From contig NZ_MAEI01000051.1 in the NCBI RefSeq assembly GCF_009933255.1, forward strand, positions 1-64,000: a stretch of 64,000 nt of DNA, written 5' to 3'. Shown in pieces: positions 8,264 to 16,794 of the stretch. The notes under the pieces are model-generated. The model saw only the letters and a list, made by a program, of their open reading frames with translations. It was not told the DNA's origin and ran no database searches. Both the position numbers and the translations under genes were made by a program. The first letter of the stretch is position 1, and every line of letters begins with the position of its first letter. The stretch is from Enterococcus diestrammenae (GTDB taxonomy: Bacteria; Bacillota; Bacilli; Lactobacillales; Enterococcaceae).

Positions 8264-8292
8264 ATTGTACGCCTGTATTTATTTTAAGTCAA
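8264..8292 (-). promoter_or_regulatory. Promoter for the MobT-like gene
   Basis: On the minus strand TTGACT (8292-8287), a 17-bp spacer and TACAAT (8269-8264) form a near-consensus sigma-A promoter. It is back-to-back with the promoter of the divergent regulator. TTTTAAGT boxes at about 8249, 8282 and 8307 are shared and are likely operators. Confidence 0.7.
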
Positions 8293-8298
8293 TATATT

Positions 8299-8327
8299 TT
8301 GACTTTTTTTAAGTACACACGTATAAT
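8299..8327 (+). promoter_or_regulatory. Promoter for the XRE regulator
   Basis: TTGACT (8299-8304), a 17-bp spacer, and TATAAT (8322-8327). The -35 is six bases from the -35 of the opposing promoter, so one bound repressor could control both. The repeated TTTTAAGT motif overlaps the spacer. Confidence 0.75.
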
Positions 8328-8360
8328 AAATTTAAGAACTTATCATGAGGAGGTTTTTTC

Positions 8361-9173
8361 ATGGAGATAGACAAGCAAGCAGTGGGCAATCGAATTCGCC
8401 AGATTCGCCAAGAGTTAAAGTTGAGTATGGAGAAATTTGGCAAACTAATTGGTGATTTACCACGAAGCACTGTCAATAATTGGGAACGCGGGATTAATCT
8501 TCCAAAAACCGAAACTCTTCACCAGATTGCGGAGGTAGGTCATGTCACCAATGAATATCTTCTGTATGGTGATCAAGAGAATCAATACATTTTAGAAATG
8601 CTTCAAAAGAAGGCAGGTAAGCTTGATCCTAAGATTGAAGGACTGATAGTAGACGAACTGAAACAAGCAGGTCATGTCAGTGAAAAAGAAATGGATCGGA
8701 TGATTGAATTTTTTATTACAAACCTCATTCCACCAACCGAACAAGACCAGTTTACTTTCCAATGTATCGATGAGAAAAAGCAACTTTACCTTGGTTCAAC
8801 CAATTTTGGTAAAGAAGCGCAACTCTATTTACACCATGATAATCAAAATCATATTCTGCACATGATGCCCTTTACCTTCTCCAACTTTAGTGTGGATCGC
8901 TTACTCGTCTATTTAGCAAATCAAGAATCCTATTCCTATTTTGGGAAACATTTGCCCAAGAAACTAGTTGAAAAAGTCATTCTTTTATACTCGATCAATC
9001 AATCAACCGGAGATGTGCGAATTGCCCCGTTGGTCTATTCAAAAGAAACCGCTTCTTATCAGTACACAGAGGACAATCAATATCTACTAGAACAACAATA
9101 TCTTTATCTGCCATTCGTGATGGAAGTCGAGAAAGAACATCTGTTAAACGCAGCGTATCCATCATCAAAATAA
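8361..9173 (+). CDS. XRE-family regulator of the integrative element
   Basis: The protein is 270 residues. Residues 8-65 are a Cro/CI HTH (IRQIRQELKLSMEKFGKLIG, then RSTVNNWERG); the rest is a domain I do not recognise, without a RecA-type peptidase motif. The start ATG at 8361 follows GAGGAGG. It is divergent from the MobT-like gene and the shared promoter region carries TTTTAAGT repeats. It is probably the element's maintenance or switch regulator, by analogy with regulators at this place in other small ICE/IME elements. Confidence 0.75.
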   Translation: MEIDKQAVGNRIRQIRQELKLSMEKFGKLIGDLPRSTVNNWERGINLPKTETLHQIAEVGHVTNEYLLYGDQENQYILEMLQKKAGKLDPKIEGLIVDELKQAGHVSEKEMDRMIEFFITNLIPPTEQDQFTFQCIDEKKQLYLGSTNFGKEAQLYLHHDNQNHILHMMPFTFSNFSVDRLLVYLANQESYSYFGKHLPKKLVEKVILLYSINQSTGDVRIAPLVYSKETASYQYTEDNQYLLEQQYLYLPFVMEVEKEHLLNAAYPSSK

Positions 9174-9323
9174 AGTGACAAGATTGATAAGCACGTGACA
9201 AAGAAAATACTGCTAGGACACTCCCAAATGGGTAGTTGTCACAGTTTCCTGTTCTTTGTTAGCCCCCTGTTAGAAAGAGGGGCTTGCCCATGCAGCCCGG
9301 CTACGCCGTCCTGCAACAGCATT

Positions 9324-9379
9324 AAAAAGAGGAAAGACTAGCTTATACGGCGCTGCCGTCGCTAGTCTTTCCTCTTTTT
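9324..9379. terminator. Bidirectional terminator between regulator and cadA
   Basis: A perfect 19-bp stem: AAAAAGAGGAAAGACTAGC at 9324-9342 pairs with its complement at 9361-9379, with an 18-nt loop. A-run and T-run flank the stem, so it can end transcription of the regulator (+) and of cadA (-). The preceding 9230-9320 has GC-rich inverted motifs (GCCCC/GGGGC) of plasmid type, unlike the neighbouring AT-rich DNA. Confidence 0.8.
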
Positions 9380-9393
9380 ATGCTACTACTTGT

Positions 9394-11511
9394 CTATTTA
9401 GATTTAACTTTCATCAGTCGTAAGCCGTTCAAGGTAACTAATATAGTTGCTCCCATATCAGCTAAGATAGCAATCCATAACGTTAACCAGCCTGGAACTA
9501 CAAGTAATAATGCTAATAGTTTGATTCCCAATGAGAAGGTAATATTTTGCTTAATGATTCTCAATGTTTGTCGACTTAATTTAACTATAAAGGGAAGTTT
9601 CTGTAAGTCATCACCCATTAAAGCTACATCAGCTGTTTCTAAAGCTGTATCTGTTCCAGCGCCACCCATTGCGATACCGACTGTTGAGGCAGCTAATGCT
9701 GGTGCGTCATTAATACCATCACCAACCATGGCGACTTTTCCATAGGTTTCCTTAAGTGATTTAATATAATCTAATTTATCTTGAGGCATCAAATCGCCTT
9801 TTATTTCAGTTACACCTGTTTGTTTTCCGATTGACTGAGCAGTTGTAGCATTATCACCAGTCAGCATTATCGTATGCTCGATTCCTAAATCATGTAATTT
9901 TTCAATGACTGCTTTACTTGATTCTCTTAACTCATCAGCTACTGCAATGACTGCTAAAATTTGTTTATCTGTTCCTAAGAGCATTGCTGTTTTTCCTTGT
10001 TGCTGAAGTCTTTGGTAATTTTCAATAATCTTTGAGTTATCTGTTAAGATAGATTCAAAAAGCTTTGGACTCCCTACAAGATAGGTAATCCCCTCAATGT
10101 TTCCTTGTATTCCTTTTCCAGTAATTGAAGTAAACTCGTCAACAACTACTGATTTATAAGAAATCGCTCTATTATCAGCTTCTTTTAAGATTGCTGACGC
10201 GAGAGGATGTTGAGAATATGATTCTAATGCTGTAATAATTGAGAAATATTTCTCTTCGTCTTTTGAATCAACTGTAGTGAAATCTGTTACCGTTGGTGTT
10301 CCTTTAGTCAATGTTCCTGTTTTGTCAAAGGCAATCGCCTTGAGGCCACCAATTTCTTCAAGATAAATACCGCCTTTTACCAAAACACCATTTTTAGCAG
10401 AGTTTCCAATTGCTGAAACGATAGACACAGGTGTTGAGATTACTAAAGAACAAGGACAGCCAACAACTAATAAAGAGAGCCCTTGATACAACCAAGTATT
10501 CCAATCTCCGTTAAAAAATAATGGGGGAACGATGACGATTAATGCGGCAATCACCATAATGGTGGGTGTATAATATTTCGCAAATTTATCGACAAATGCT
10601 TGAGCAGGTGCTCGTTCACCTTGTGCTTCTTCAACTAGGTGAATAATTTTGGCAATTGTCGTGTCGTTCACATGCTTTGTAACTTTGACTTCAAGTGCAC
10701 CTTCTTCATTAATCGTTCCTGCAAAGATATCATCATTAATATTTTTTTCAATAGGGACAGATTCACCGGTAATCGCAGCCTGATTTACTGAGGAATGGCC
10801 TTTAATGACTTGACCATCCATAGCAATTTTTTGTCCAGGCTTAATGATCATAATATCGCCTACTTCGATTTTTGAAACATTAATCATTTGTTCAACATTA
10901 TTTCTTCTAATTAATGCTTCTTTCGGAGCAATATCCATTAGGGAACGTATTGATTGTCTTGCTTTATCCATTGAAAACCGTTCTAAAGCTTCGCTAATTG
11001 CAAATAAGATAACAACGATTGAGCCCTCAGTCCACTCGCCAATAATTGCAGCACCAATGATTGCAATTGTCATAAGAGATTCCATTGAGAAATTCAATTT
11101 TAATAGGTCTGAAAATCCTTCTTTAAACAAACTAAATCCGCCGATAATAATCGCTAGTATAAATAATCCTTCTGTTAATAGCGCATCTTCACCGTTAACT
11201 ACTTGAGATCCTAATGCCAAAATAATTAAAAACAGTGAAACCAATAGGTTCCAGTTTCTTTTCACAAAAGGCTCTTTTGTTTCAATGCGAGGTTCTGTAT
11301 CATGTTCGGACTGAACTTTAAGATTCTCAAAAGCTCCTGCAGCTTCAATTTCCGCAATAGTCGCTTCGCCTTCGATAGAGATTTTTCCGGCACCGAAATT
11401 TACTTTTGCATCGGTAACTTTTGGTATTTGAGAAACATTTTTTTCGAATTTTGCCGCACAATTCGTACAGCTCAATCCTTCAACCCGATAGACTTGTTTT
11501 TTTTCACTCAT
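9394..11511 (-). CDS. cadA: Cadmium/zinc-exporting P1B-type ATPase CadA
   Basis: The protein is 705 residues. It has an N-terminal heavy-metal-associated domain with GLSCTNC (C15, C18), membrane helices, the intramembrane CPC motif (C352-P-C354), the phosphorylation site DKTGTLT (D396), an SQHPLA motif and GDGINDAPA. These mark a P1B-2 type ATPase pumping Cd2+, Zn2+ and Pb2+ out across the cytoplasmic membrane. It overlaps cadC by four bases (ATGA), giving a cadC-cadA operon. It is the main cargo of the element. A terminator lies right after it. Confidence 0.93.
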   Translation of the reverse strand: MSEKKQVYRVEGLSCTNCAAKFEKNVSQIPKVTDAKVNFGAGKISIEGEATIAEIEAAGAFENLKVQSEHDTEPRIETKEPFVKRNWNLLVSLFLIILALGSQVVNGEDALLTEGLFILAIIIGGFSLFKEGFSDLLKLNFSMESLMTIAIIGAAIIGEWTEGSIVVILFAISEALERFSMDKARQSIRSLMDIAPKEALIRRNNVEQMINVSKIEVGDIMIIKPGQKIAMDGQVIKGHSSVNQAAITGESVPIEKNINDDIFAGTINEEGALEVKVTKHVNDTTIAKIIHLVEEAQGERAPAQAFVDKFAKYYTPTIMVIAALIVIVPPLFFNGDWNTWLYQGLSLLVVGCPCSLVISTPVSIVSAIGNSAKNGVLVKGGIYLEEIGGLKAIAFDKTGTLTKGTPTVTDFTTVDSKDEEKYFSIITALESYSQHPLASAILKEADNRAISYKSVVVDEFTSITGKGIQGNIEGITYLVGSPKLFESILTDNSKIIENYQRLQQQGKTAMLLGTDKQILAVIAVADELRESSKAVIEKLHDLGIEHTIMLTGDNATTAQSIGKQTGVTEIKGDLMPQDKLDYIKSLKETYGKVAMVGDGINDAPALAASTVGIAMGGAGTDTALETADVALMGDDLQKLPFIVKLSRQTLRIIKQNITFSLGIKLLALLLVVPGWLTLWIAILADMGATILVTLNGLRLMKVKSK

Positions 11512-11867
11512 ACTAGCACCTCATCTTCTAAATACAGTTTGGAATTTAGTAGTTGGACAAATTTATCATTCTTGATAGAGTAATAAACCAATTTCCCTAC
11601 TTTCCGACTCACAACAATTCCATTTTTTTTCAATGATAATAAATGGTGTGAGGTTGTTGCCACGGTTGCCTCGATAGTTGCTGCGATATCACATACACAT
11701 AATTCATCCTCATAACTTAGGGCGTAGATAATTTTTAAGCGATTCTCATCAGCTAAAATTTTGAAGACACTTTTTAAGCTCGAAATATCCTCAGTTTGTA
11801 ACTTTTCTTTTCCTAGTAAAACTTTATCTTCATGAACACATGAGATTTCACAAATTTCGTTTTTCAT
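11508..11867 (-). CDS. cadC: ArsR/SmtB-family metal-responsive repressor CadC
   Basis: A 119-residue winged-helix repressor. The CadC metal ligands are visible: C6 and C10 in the N-terminus ([10 protein letters not shown]) and C57/C59 in ELCVCD on the recognition-helix side. The DNA-binding helix reads [17 protein letters not shown]. The family leaves the operator when Cd2+, Pb2+ or Zn2+ binds. It is the first gene of cadCA; AGGAGGAG precedes its ATG. An inverted-repeat operator overlaps its transcription start. Confidence 0.92.
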   Translation of the reverse strand: MKNEICEISCVHEDKVLLGKEKLQTEDISSLKSVFKILADENRLKIIYALSYEDELCVCDIAATIEATVATTSHHLLSLKKNGIVVSRKVGKLVYYSIKNDKFVQLLNSKLYLEDEVLV

Positions 11868-11882
11868 ACAGCTCCTCCTTTA

Positions 11883-11932
11883 TTCTAATGGATATTTGAA
11901 TGTAGTGTATCATAGATTAATAGAATAATCAA
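11883..11932 (-). promoter_or_regulatory. cadCA promoter and CadC operator
   Basis: On the minus strand, TTGATT (11932-11927), 17 bp, then TACACT (11909-11904). Directly downstream is the imperfect inverted repeat CATTCAAATA-TCC-ATTAGAATA (about 11903-11883), close in design to the CadC operator described for pI258. Its position over the start site fits repression by blocking RNA polymerase. Confidence 0.65.
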
Positions 11933-12061
11933 ATTTTAATTTGAATATGTGAGGAGTTATATAGATTGTATGGATGCATCTATATAAGTAGTGATTTTCA
12001 AATTAGATTGAATCGAATGCAAATAATAAACTAATTAATTTGAACTGAAAGACAGAAGCAT

Positions 12062-12090
12062 TTGACAAAACATAGATGATTATCTATATT
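12062..12090 (+). promoter_or_regulatory. Promoter with ArsR-type operator upstream of arsC
   Basis: TTGACA (12062-12067), 17-bp spacer, TATATT (12085-12090). A perfect 6-4-6 palindrome ATAGAT-GATT-ATCTAT (12072-12087) covers the spacer and -10. That is the usual place for an ArsR-family operator. No arsR gene is present downstream; CadC or another ArsR protein would have to act here. Confidence 0.6.
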
Positions 12091-12224
12091 TTTACATAAG
12101 CGCCGGCAGTTGGCATCTTAGTTGAAGTGCCAGTCATGTTACTGTTAGTTAAAATATCTAATCGCACAAAAAAATTGGTTCATTCAAAATCCATCAGAAT
12201 TGTCTGATATCGGAGGAAATAATA

Positions 12225-12630
12225 ATGAGAAAAATTTACTTTTTATGTACAGGCAATTCTTGTCGTAGTCAAATTGCAGAAGGCTATGGGAAAGCGATTT
12301 TGCCAACAGATGAATTTGAAATTAAAAGCGCCGGCATTGAACAACATGGGTTAAATCCTAGAGCCGTTCAAGTAATGGCTGAGGAAGGGATAGATATCTA
12401 CGCAAACATCTGATTTGATCGATATGGATTATTTTAATCAAGCAGACCTAATTATTACGCTATGTGGCGATGCCAAAGATAAATGTCCAGTAATTCCAAA
12501 AGGGATTAAGCATGTTCATTGGGATTTGGAAGATCCAGCCAAAGCAACTGGAACAGAAGAAGAAATCATTAATAAATTCAGAGAAATTAGAGATGATATA
12601 AAAAGTCGTGTAGCGAATTTGCTAGATTAA
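12225..12630 (+). pseudogene. arsC: Thioredoxin-type arsenate reductase ArsC, frameshifted
   Basis: The first 62 codons from ATG 12225 give [18 protein letters not shown], the catalytic P-loop of low-molecular-weight-phosphatase-like ArsC (C8, C13). The frame then ends at TGA 12411-12413. The remaining part, in the +1 frame from about 12409, reads [20 protein letters not shown] and DKCP, including the two resolving cysteines, down to TAA 12628-12630. Loss of two bases (or gain of one) near 12408 explains the break. The halves together have the normal ArsC length of about 135 residues. Confidence 0.85.
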
Positions 12631-13037
12631 GTAGCAACTGTCATCTATCTCGGTAAAAGATAAAAAGACGTAAAATGTCCTTTTGATAAATTGGAAAATT
12701 AAAGTAAAAGCCGTGCGAAGTGAAACATAAATCTTCGATGGCTCTTACTATTTTAAGAGAAAAGGATCTGCTTTTGGCGTAAAATTGGATTTATCTATCT
12801 GACATACTGACGAGTATTTTTTGACCCTATATTTGACCTTCTCAATCACATTTAAGTAGGTGTGACCGGCTTATACAGTTATTCGAGAATCTAGTAGCTT
12901 AGCTAATTCTGGCCTTGAAACCCCTATTAGACAGCTATCCAGCCATCAATACGGTCTCAAATAAATAAGAGGGGAGGAATAACTCTAAAAAAGATTGATA
13001 AACTAGTAAGAAAATTGTATTCAACTACCATTCATCT
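12631..13037. other. Non-coding stretch near the right end of the element
   Basis: No gene is supported. Stops occur in all frames and no protein family is recognisable. It lies between the broken arsC and the right arm-type repeats and is probably decayed cargo. Confidence 0.5.
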
Positions 13038-13056
13038 TTGGTTCAAATTGGTTCAA
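13038..13056. repeat. Integrase arm-type repeats, right end
   Basis: TTGGTTCAA at 13038-13046 and 13048-13056, the same pair and 10-base period as at 5481-5499. They lie about 117 bases inside attR. Confidence 0.6.
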
Positions 13057-13172
13057 GTAATATCAATATTAATCCTATTTTATCCATATCAAACTGTTTT
13101 TTAGATGTTTGTAATGTTGATATAATTGGATTTCTATTGATAGAAGTACTTGTAATAAGTACGAGTCACATT

Positions 13173-13186
13173 TCAAAACGTTAATC
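13173..13186. other. Right attachment site (att)
   Basis: Exact copy of the 14-bp TCAAAACGTTAATC found at the end of the rpsI scrap. It is followed by the perfect inverted repeat AATCGTTG-TTATAC-CAACGATT (13183-13204) and then a strong terminator. This looks like the native downstream flank of an rpsI gene, so mobile DNA is inferred to end here. Confidence 0.7.
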
Positions 13187-13207
13187 GTTGTTATACCAAC
13201 GATTTCA

Positions 13208-13241
13208 AGCACTTTCCATTCAGTTGGAAGGTGCTTTTTTT
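13208..13241 (+). terminator. Rho-independent terminator just outside attR
   Basis: AGCACTTTCC (13208-13217), 8-nt loop, GGAAGGTGCT (13226-13235), then a T-run. It would originally have terminated the gene whose 3' end served as attachment site, most likely rpsI. Confidence 0.8.
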
Positions 13242-13494
13242 ATCGGTGGAACGAAAAATAGGTAAGCGTTTTTCTTTTATGATGTGAAATAAAATGAAAT
13301 GACGAAATGAAACGAGGAAGGGCTTCACACTTCTACATAGGAGGGCTGGCCCTGTGATACCTCGATCAATCTGCATAAGTAGGTGTCTGTTATTAGGATT
13401 TCATGTACTATAATTTATAGAATAAAAGAATTTGCGATGGTGCCGGTTTTTGAATGAAGAATGACCATCAAGCAAATAGGAAGGAGAAGGCATC
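13242..13494. other. Intergenic region before the S51 peptidase
   Basis: No gene is seen. The stretch upstream of the ribosome-binding site AGGAAGGAGAAGG at about 13479 is AT-rich, with a possible -10 TATAAT-like TATAATTTAT near 13408. Confidence 0.35.
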
Positions 13495-14166
13495 ATGACC
13501 AATATTTTAATGAGTTTATTTTTGGAAAAAGAAGAATGGAATAGCGCGTTAGAAAAATATCTGGCTGGGAAAAAAGTATTCATCTTGGCTGTTTCGTTTG
13601 CAGCGGAATACATTCACTCTTCCGAAGAATGGATTCAGGCTTATGGCCAACCGGAGGGCGAGTACTATAGACCGATGCTAAAAGCTTTGACCAGTTATGG
13701 GGTTAGAGAAGAAGAGATTAGCTGGGGAAATTATTTTGAAGATAGCTCTAGAGCATTGCAAGCAAAGATTAACGAGGCGGAGGTTCTCTTTTTGCCTGGA
13801 GGAGCACCGGATGAGTTCTTTGACAGACTAAAAGAAAAGAACTTAATAGATGCTATTCAGCAGTTCAAGGGCACAATTATTGGGTTCAGTGCCGGTGCCA
13901 TGGTTCAGATTCAAGATTTCCATATTACTGAAGATGACCATTACAAAGAATATAGCTACCATGAGGGGTTGGATTTGCTCACAGATTTTGATGTGGAAGT
14001 TCATTTTGAGAAAGATGATTCCACCATGCAGGCAAGTATCCAGCGTTGTTTGAAGGAAAAGAAGAAGGTTGTCTATGGAATTGGAAATGCCGGTGCGGTG
14101 ATCGTTGAAGGCGACAGTATCCTAACGCTTGGTGAGGTTGAAAAATATGAGCAACAGTCGCAATAG
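13495..14166 (+). CDS. Peptidase S51 / dipeptidase E-like protein
   Basis: The 223-residue protein has the class I glutamine-amidotransferase-like fold of the S51 family. It shows LFLPGGAPDEF (residues about 100-110) and the nucleophile elbow GFSAGAM with S132. The canonical family cleaves N-terminal Asp dipeptides in the cytoplasm, but many homologues are uncharacterised. It starts the backbone after the integrative element and is followed by a bidirectional terminator. Confidence 0.75.
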   Translation: MTNILMSLFLEKEEWNSALEKYLAGKKVFILAVSFAAEYIHSSEEWIQAYGQPEGEYYRPMLKALTSYGVREEEISWGNYFEDSSRALQAKINEAEVLFLPGGAPDEFFDRLKEKNLIDAIQQFKGTIIGFSAGAMVQIQDFHITEDDHYKEYSYHEGLDLLTDFDVEVHFEKDDSTMQASIQRCLKEKKKVVYGIGNAGAVIVEGDSILTLGEVEKYEQQSQ

Positions 14167-14251
14167 GTCATCGATAAAAAAAGCAGATCTAGTTTGAACT
14201 TCTGAATCATTGCTTCTTACCGATAAAATTAAGAAAAAAGCTGCAAGTCTG

Positions 14252-14289
14252 TTTTTCTCCGCCAAGCAAGCTGAAATGGCGGAGAAAAA
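14252..14289. terminator. Bidirectional terminator
   Basis: Perfect 13-bp stem TTTTTCTCCGCCA (14252-14264) with its complement (14277-14289) and a 12-nt loop. It separates the S51 gene from the convergent AraC-type gene. Confidence 0.75.
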
Positions 14290-14319
14290 CAAAGGCTGGC
14301 GGTGAAAAATAGGTTGGTC

Positions 14320-15243
14320 TCAGGAGGATTCAGCTGGATAGTGAGTAGGCTCTGTTCTTTTCCGCCCTGCCTGCCGATATTTTCCTGGCGTCAGTTGAAA
14401 TAATTTTTTGAATTGCCGACAGAAATAGGCAGTCGTTTCAAAGCCAGTATCCTGGGCAATCGTACCGACATGGTTATCGGTGGTAATCAGCAGATTAGCT
14501 GCCTGCTTAAGCCGATAATCAATCAAATAGTTCACTGGGGTGGTATGGAGGTATTCTTTAAAGAGTGTCAGGGTGCTACTCTTACTCACTGACACCGACT
14601 TGGCAATGTCTGCCAGAGTGATTTGCTGGGAGTAGTTTTTGTGGATAAACTGCATCATCATTTGTAGTTGGGCCTGTTTATGGGCAGAAGGGGAGTTTCG
14701 ACGTTCACTGAAATCGTTGCAATCGTACATTTGTTGCCAGAGTTTTAGGAGTAATTGTACGGTAGCGATTTCCGAGCACTCTTCTGCTTCTTGAAGGGCA
14801 AAAATTTCCAGTAATATGGCCAGAATCCCTTGTTTGGTTTCTGCTGAGAATATGACACACGCCACCGAAGAGTCTAGGATTGGTTTGAGGTATTTCTGAT
14901 AAATCCGGCTGTCGGGAGAAGCGAGTAAACGAGGTGAAAAGACGATATTCGGGATGATCGCTTCATCTTCCGCTTCGAAGCGATGAATAACTTGAGTATT
15001 GATAAATATTCCTTGACCGGCGGAAAGGATATAGCGCTGACTGCCAATCAAACAGGTGATACGACCAGTACTTACATAGACAAACTCGACTTCTGGATGC
15101 CAATGCCAGTCGATACAATGAAAATCAAAGTCCCAGACGTTCTCGTAATAATAACAAAAGGGGTAGTCGGTACTACCGTGATGGGCGGTTTCCCGCATCG
15201 TTTCATCAGTAAGAATACTGTTAACCGCTGTTTGCTTGTTCAT
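14320..15243 (-). CDS. AraC-family regulator (cupin sensor)
   Basis: The ATG at 15243 is chosen because AGGAGGAGCGA precedes it; an upstream extension to 15366 would overlap the divergent gene. The product is 307 residues. Residues about 40-110 form a cupin-like sensor (WHWHPEVEFVYVSTG, then GQGIFINTQVIHRFE) and about 205-300 a double-HTH AraC domain (ITLADIAKSVSVSKSSTLTLF, IAQDTGFETTAYFCRQFKKLF). Such proteins sense small sugars or metabolites. It is divergent from an MFS transporter, its likely target. Confidence 0.85.
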   Translation of the reverse strand: MNKQTAVNSILTDETMRETAHHGSTDYPFCYYYENVWDFDFHCIDWHWHPEVEFVYVSTGRITCLIGSQRYILSAGQGIFINTQVIHRFEAEDEAIIPNIVFSPRLLASPDSRIYQKYLKPILDSSVACVIFSAETKQGILAILLEIFALQEAEECSEIATVQLLLKLWQQMYDCNDFSERRNSPSAHKQAQLQMMMQFIHKNYSQQITLADIAKSVSVSKSSTLTLFKEYLHTTPVNYLIDYRLKQAANLLITTDNHVGTIAQDTGFETTAYFCRQFKKLFQLTPGKYRQAGRKRTEPTHYPAESS

Positions 15244-15262
15244 TCGCTCCTCCTGTTTTACG

Positions 15263-15289
15263 ATATAGTGCAATAAAATTGCGATATTA
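15263..15289. promoter_or_regulatory. Palindrome between AraC regulator and MFS gene
   Basis: GCAAT-AAA-ATTGC (15270-15282) is a perfect core, extended by ATATAGT/ATATTAT-like arms. It sits in the divergent promoter region of regulator and transporter and is a candidate operator. Confidence 0.5.
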
Positions 15290-15360
15290 TTCCTCTTTTT
15301 ACCTTGCGTCTGATGATATAATTCAATGAAAACATATTGTAAAAAGGAGGGAATGTCAAG

Positions 15361-16560
15361 ATGCAAAAAAGCTATGGTCGAACGTTGTGGGCTTGTTATC
15401 TAGGATTTGTGACCCAAGCGATAGCAGCTAACTTTGCGCCACTACTTTTTTTGACTTTTCATTATGAATTTCAGATTTCTCTAGGTAAAATTGCTTTGAT
15501 TTCATCGGTGTTTTTTATTACCCAGTTAATTGTGGATTATTTGTGTGTTCATTTTGCTGATAAAATTGGCTACCGCCGTTGCGTAGTGGGCTCCCAGTTA
15601 TTTTCTGCGATCGGGCTGATTGGTTTGGCTTTTTTACCGGTATTGTTGCCGGATCCTTTCACAGGAATTTTGCTTAGTACGATGATTTATGCCACTGGTA
15701 GTGGACTGACAGAAGTCTTGTGTAGTCCAATCGTGGAGGCTTGTCCTTTTGAGCACAAAGAAGCTGCCATGAGTTTATTACACTCTTTTTATTGTTGGGG
15801 ATCAGTGGCGGTTATCTTATTGTCGACGTTATTTTTTACGACGGTTGGAATTGAACATTGGCAATGGCTTTCCTGTCTGTGGGCGGTGATGCCATTGATC
15901 AATATCTATAATTTTGCGGTATGCCCCATTGAACAGCCGGTGGAAAACGGTAAAGAAATGCCAGTGGCAAAGCTTTTTAAGACCTCTTTTTTCTGGCTAG
16001 CGGTAGTGTTGATGGTTTGCTCTGGTGCTTCAGAGTTGGCCATGTCGCAGTGGGCTTCTGCTTATACGGAATCAGCTCTTGGCTTTACCAAGAGTGTAGG
16101 GGATATTGCAGGTCCATGTCTTTTCGCGGTGATGATGGGGATTAGTCGGGTGATTTATGGTAAATACGGCGAGAAACTGGATTTGACAAAAGTCATGATG
16201 AGCTCGGGGATTCTTTGTCTGTTTTGTTATTTGTTGGCTTCCTTGTCCCAACTGCCGGTATTTGGTTTAATTGGCTGTATCCTTTGCGGGTTTTCGGTGG
16301 GGATCATGTGGCCGGGGACCATCAGTCTATCGGCGGGGCGTCTGCCTGCTGGCGGGACAGCGATGTTTGCTTTACTAGCGATGGCCGGTGATCTCGGCGG
16401 CGCATTAGGACCAGGCATGATTGGCGCGGTGACGCAACAGTCAGATAATAATTTGCAGCGAGGAATGCTAGCTGGAACGATTTTTCCATTGATTTTGGTG
16501 ATTACCTTAATCTTACTCAACCAGTTAAGAGTGAAGGAAAGTAAAAAAGTCAAAGTGTAA
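15361..16560 (+). CDS. MFS transporter
   Basis: A 399-residue integral membrane protein with about 12 hydrophobic helices. Loop 2-3 has the MFS signature-like FADKIGYRR (about residues 64-72). The N-terminal and C-terminal halves have similar lengths, with a short cytoplasmic loop at about residues 190-205. It resembles fucose/sugar-type MFS carriers in general form; the substrate is unknown. The ribosome-binding site AAGGAGGG is about a dozen bases before the ATG. It is divergent from and probably controlled by the AraC-family regulator. Confidence 0.8.
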   Translation: MQKSYGRTLWACYLGFVTQAIAANFAPLLFLTFHYEFQISLGKIALISSVFFITQLIVDYLCVHFADKIGYRRCVVGSQLFSAIGLIGLAFLPVLLPDPFTGILLSTMIYATGSGLTEVLCSPIVEACPFEHKEAAMSLLHSFYCWGSVAVILLSTLFFTTVGIEHWQWLSCLWAVMPLINIYNFAVCPIEQPVENGKEMPVAKLFKTSFFWLAVVLMVCSGASELAMSQWASAYTESALGFTKSVGDIAGPCLFAVMMGISRVIYGKYGEKLDLTKVMMSSGILCLFCYLLASLSQLPVFGLIGCILCGFSVGIMWPGTISLSAGRLPAGGTAMFALLAMAGDLGGALGPGMIGAVTQQSDNNLQRGMLAGTIFPLILVITLILLNQLRVKESKKVKV

Positions 16561-16632
16561 GATGGTTGTGGGTAATGTTGAAACAAGCGGCCGACAAAAG
16601 TAAAACTAGTCGTCAGCTTCATAGCGTTTACG

Positions 16633-16662
16633 GATTCTTTCTCTTAGGGAAGAATCTTTTTT
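16633..16662 (+). terminator. Terminator after MFS gene
   Basis: GATTCTTTC (16633-16641), short loop, GGGAAGAATC (16647-16656), T-run. It ends transcription of the transporter gene. Confidence 0.7.
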
Positions 16663-16794
16663 GTAGTTCCTTTGAAAAAGGTTTTATTAGTATCCCGCAA
16701 GTTTTCATAAGAGTGACAACGAATCCGAAAATAAGTGATATACTTATCAGGAAGCATTAGTTGTTAGAATAGTGTAGATAAGCGGGGGAAAAAT

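Noticed and set aside
8248..8327. TTTTAAGT repeats as a short CRISPR-like array
   Set aside because: Only three short, unevenly spaced copies overlapping promoters; no cas genes in the window.
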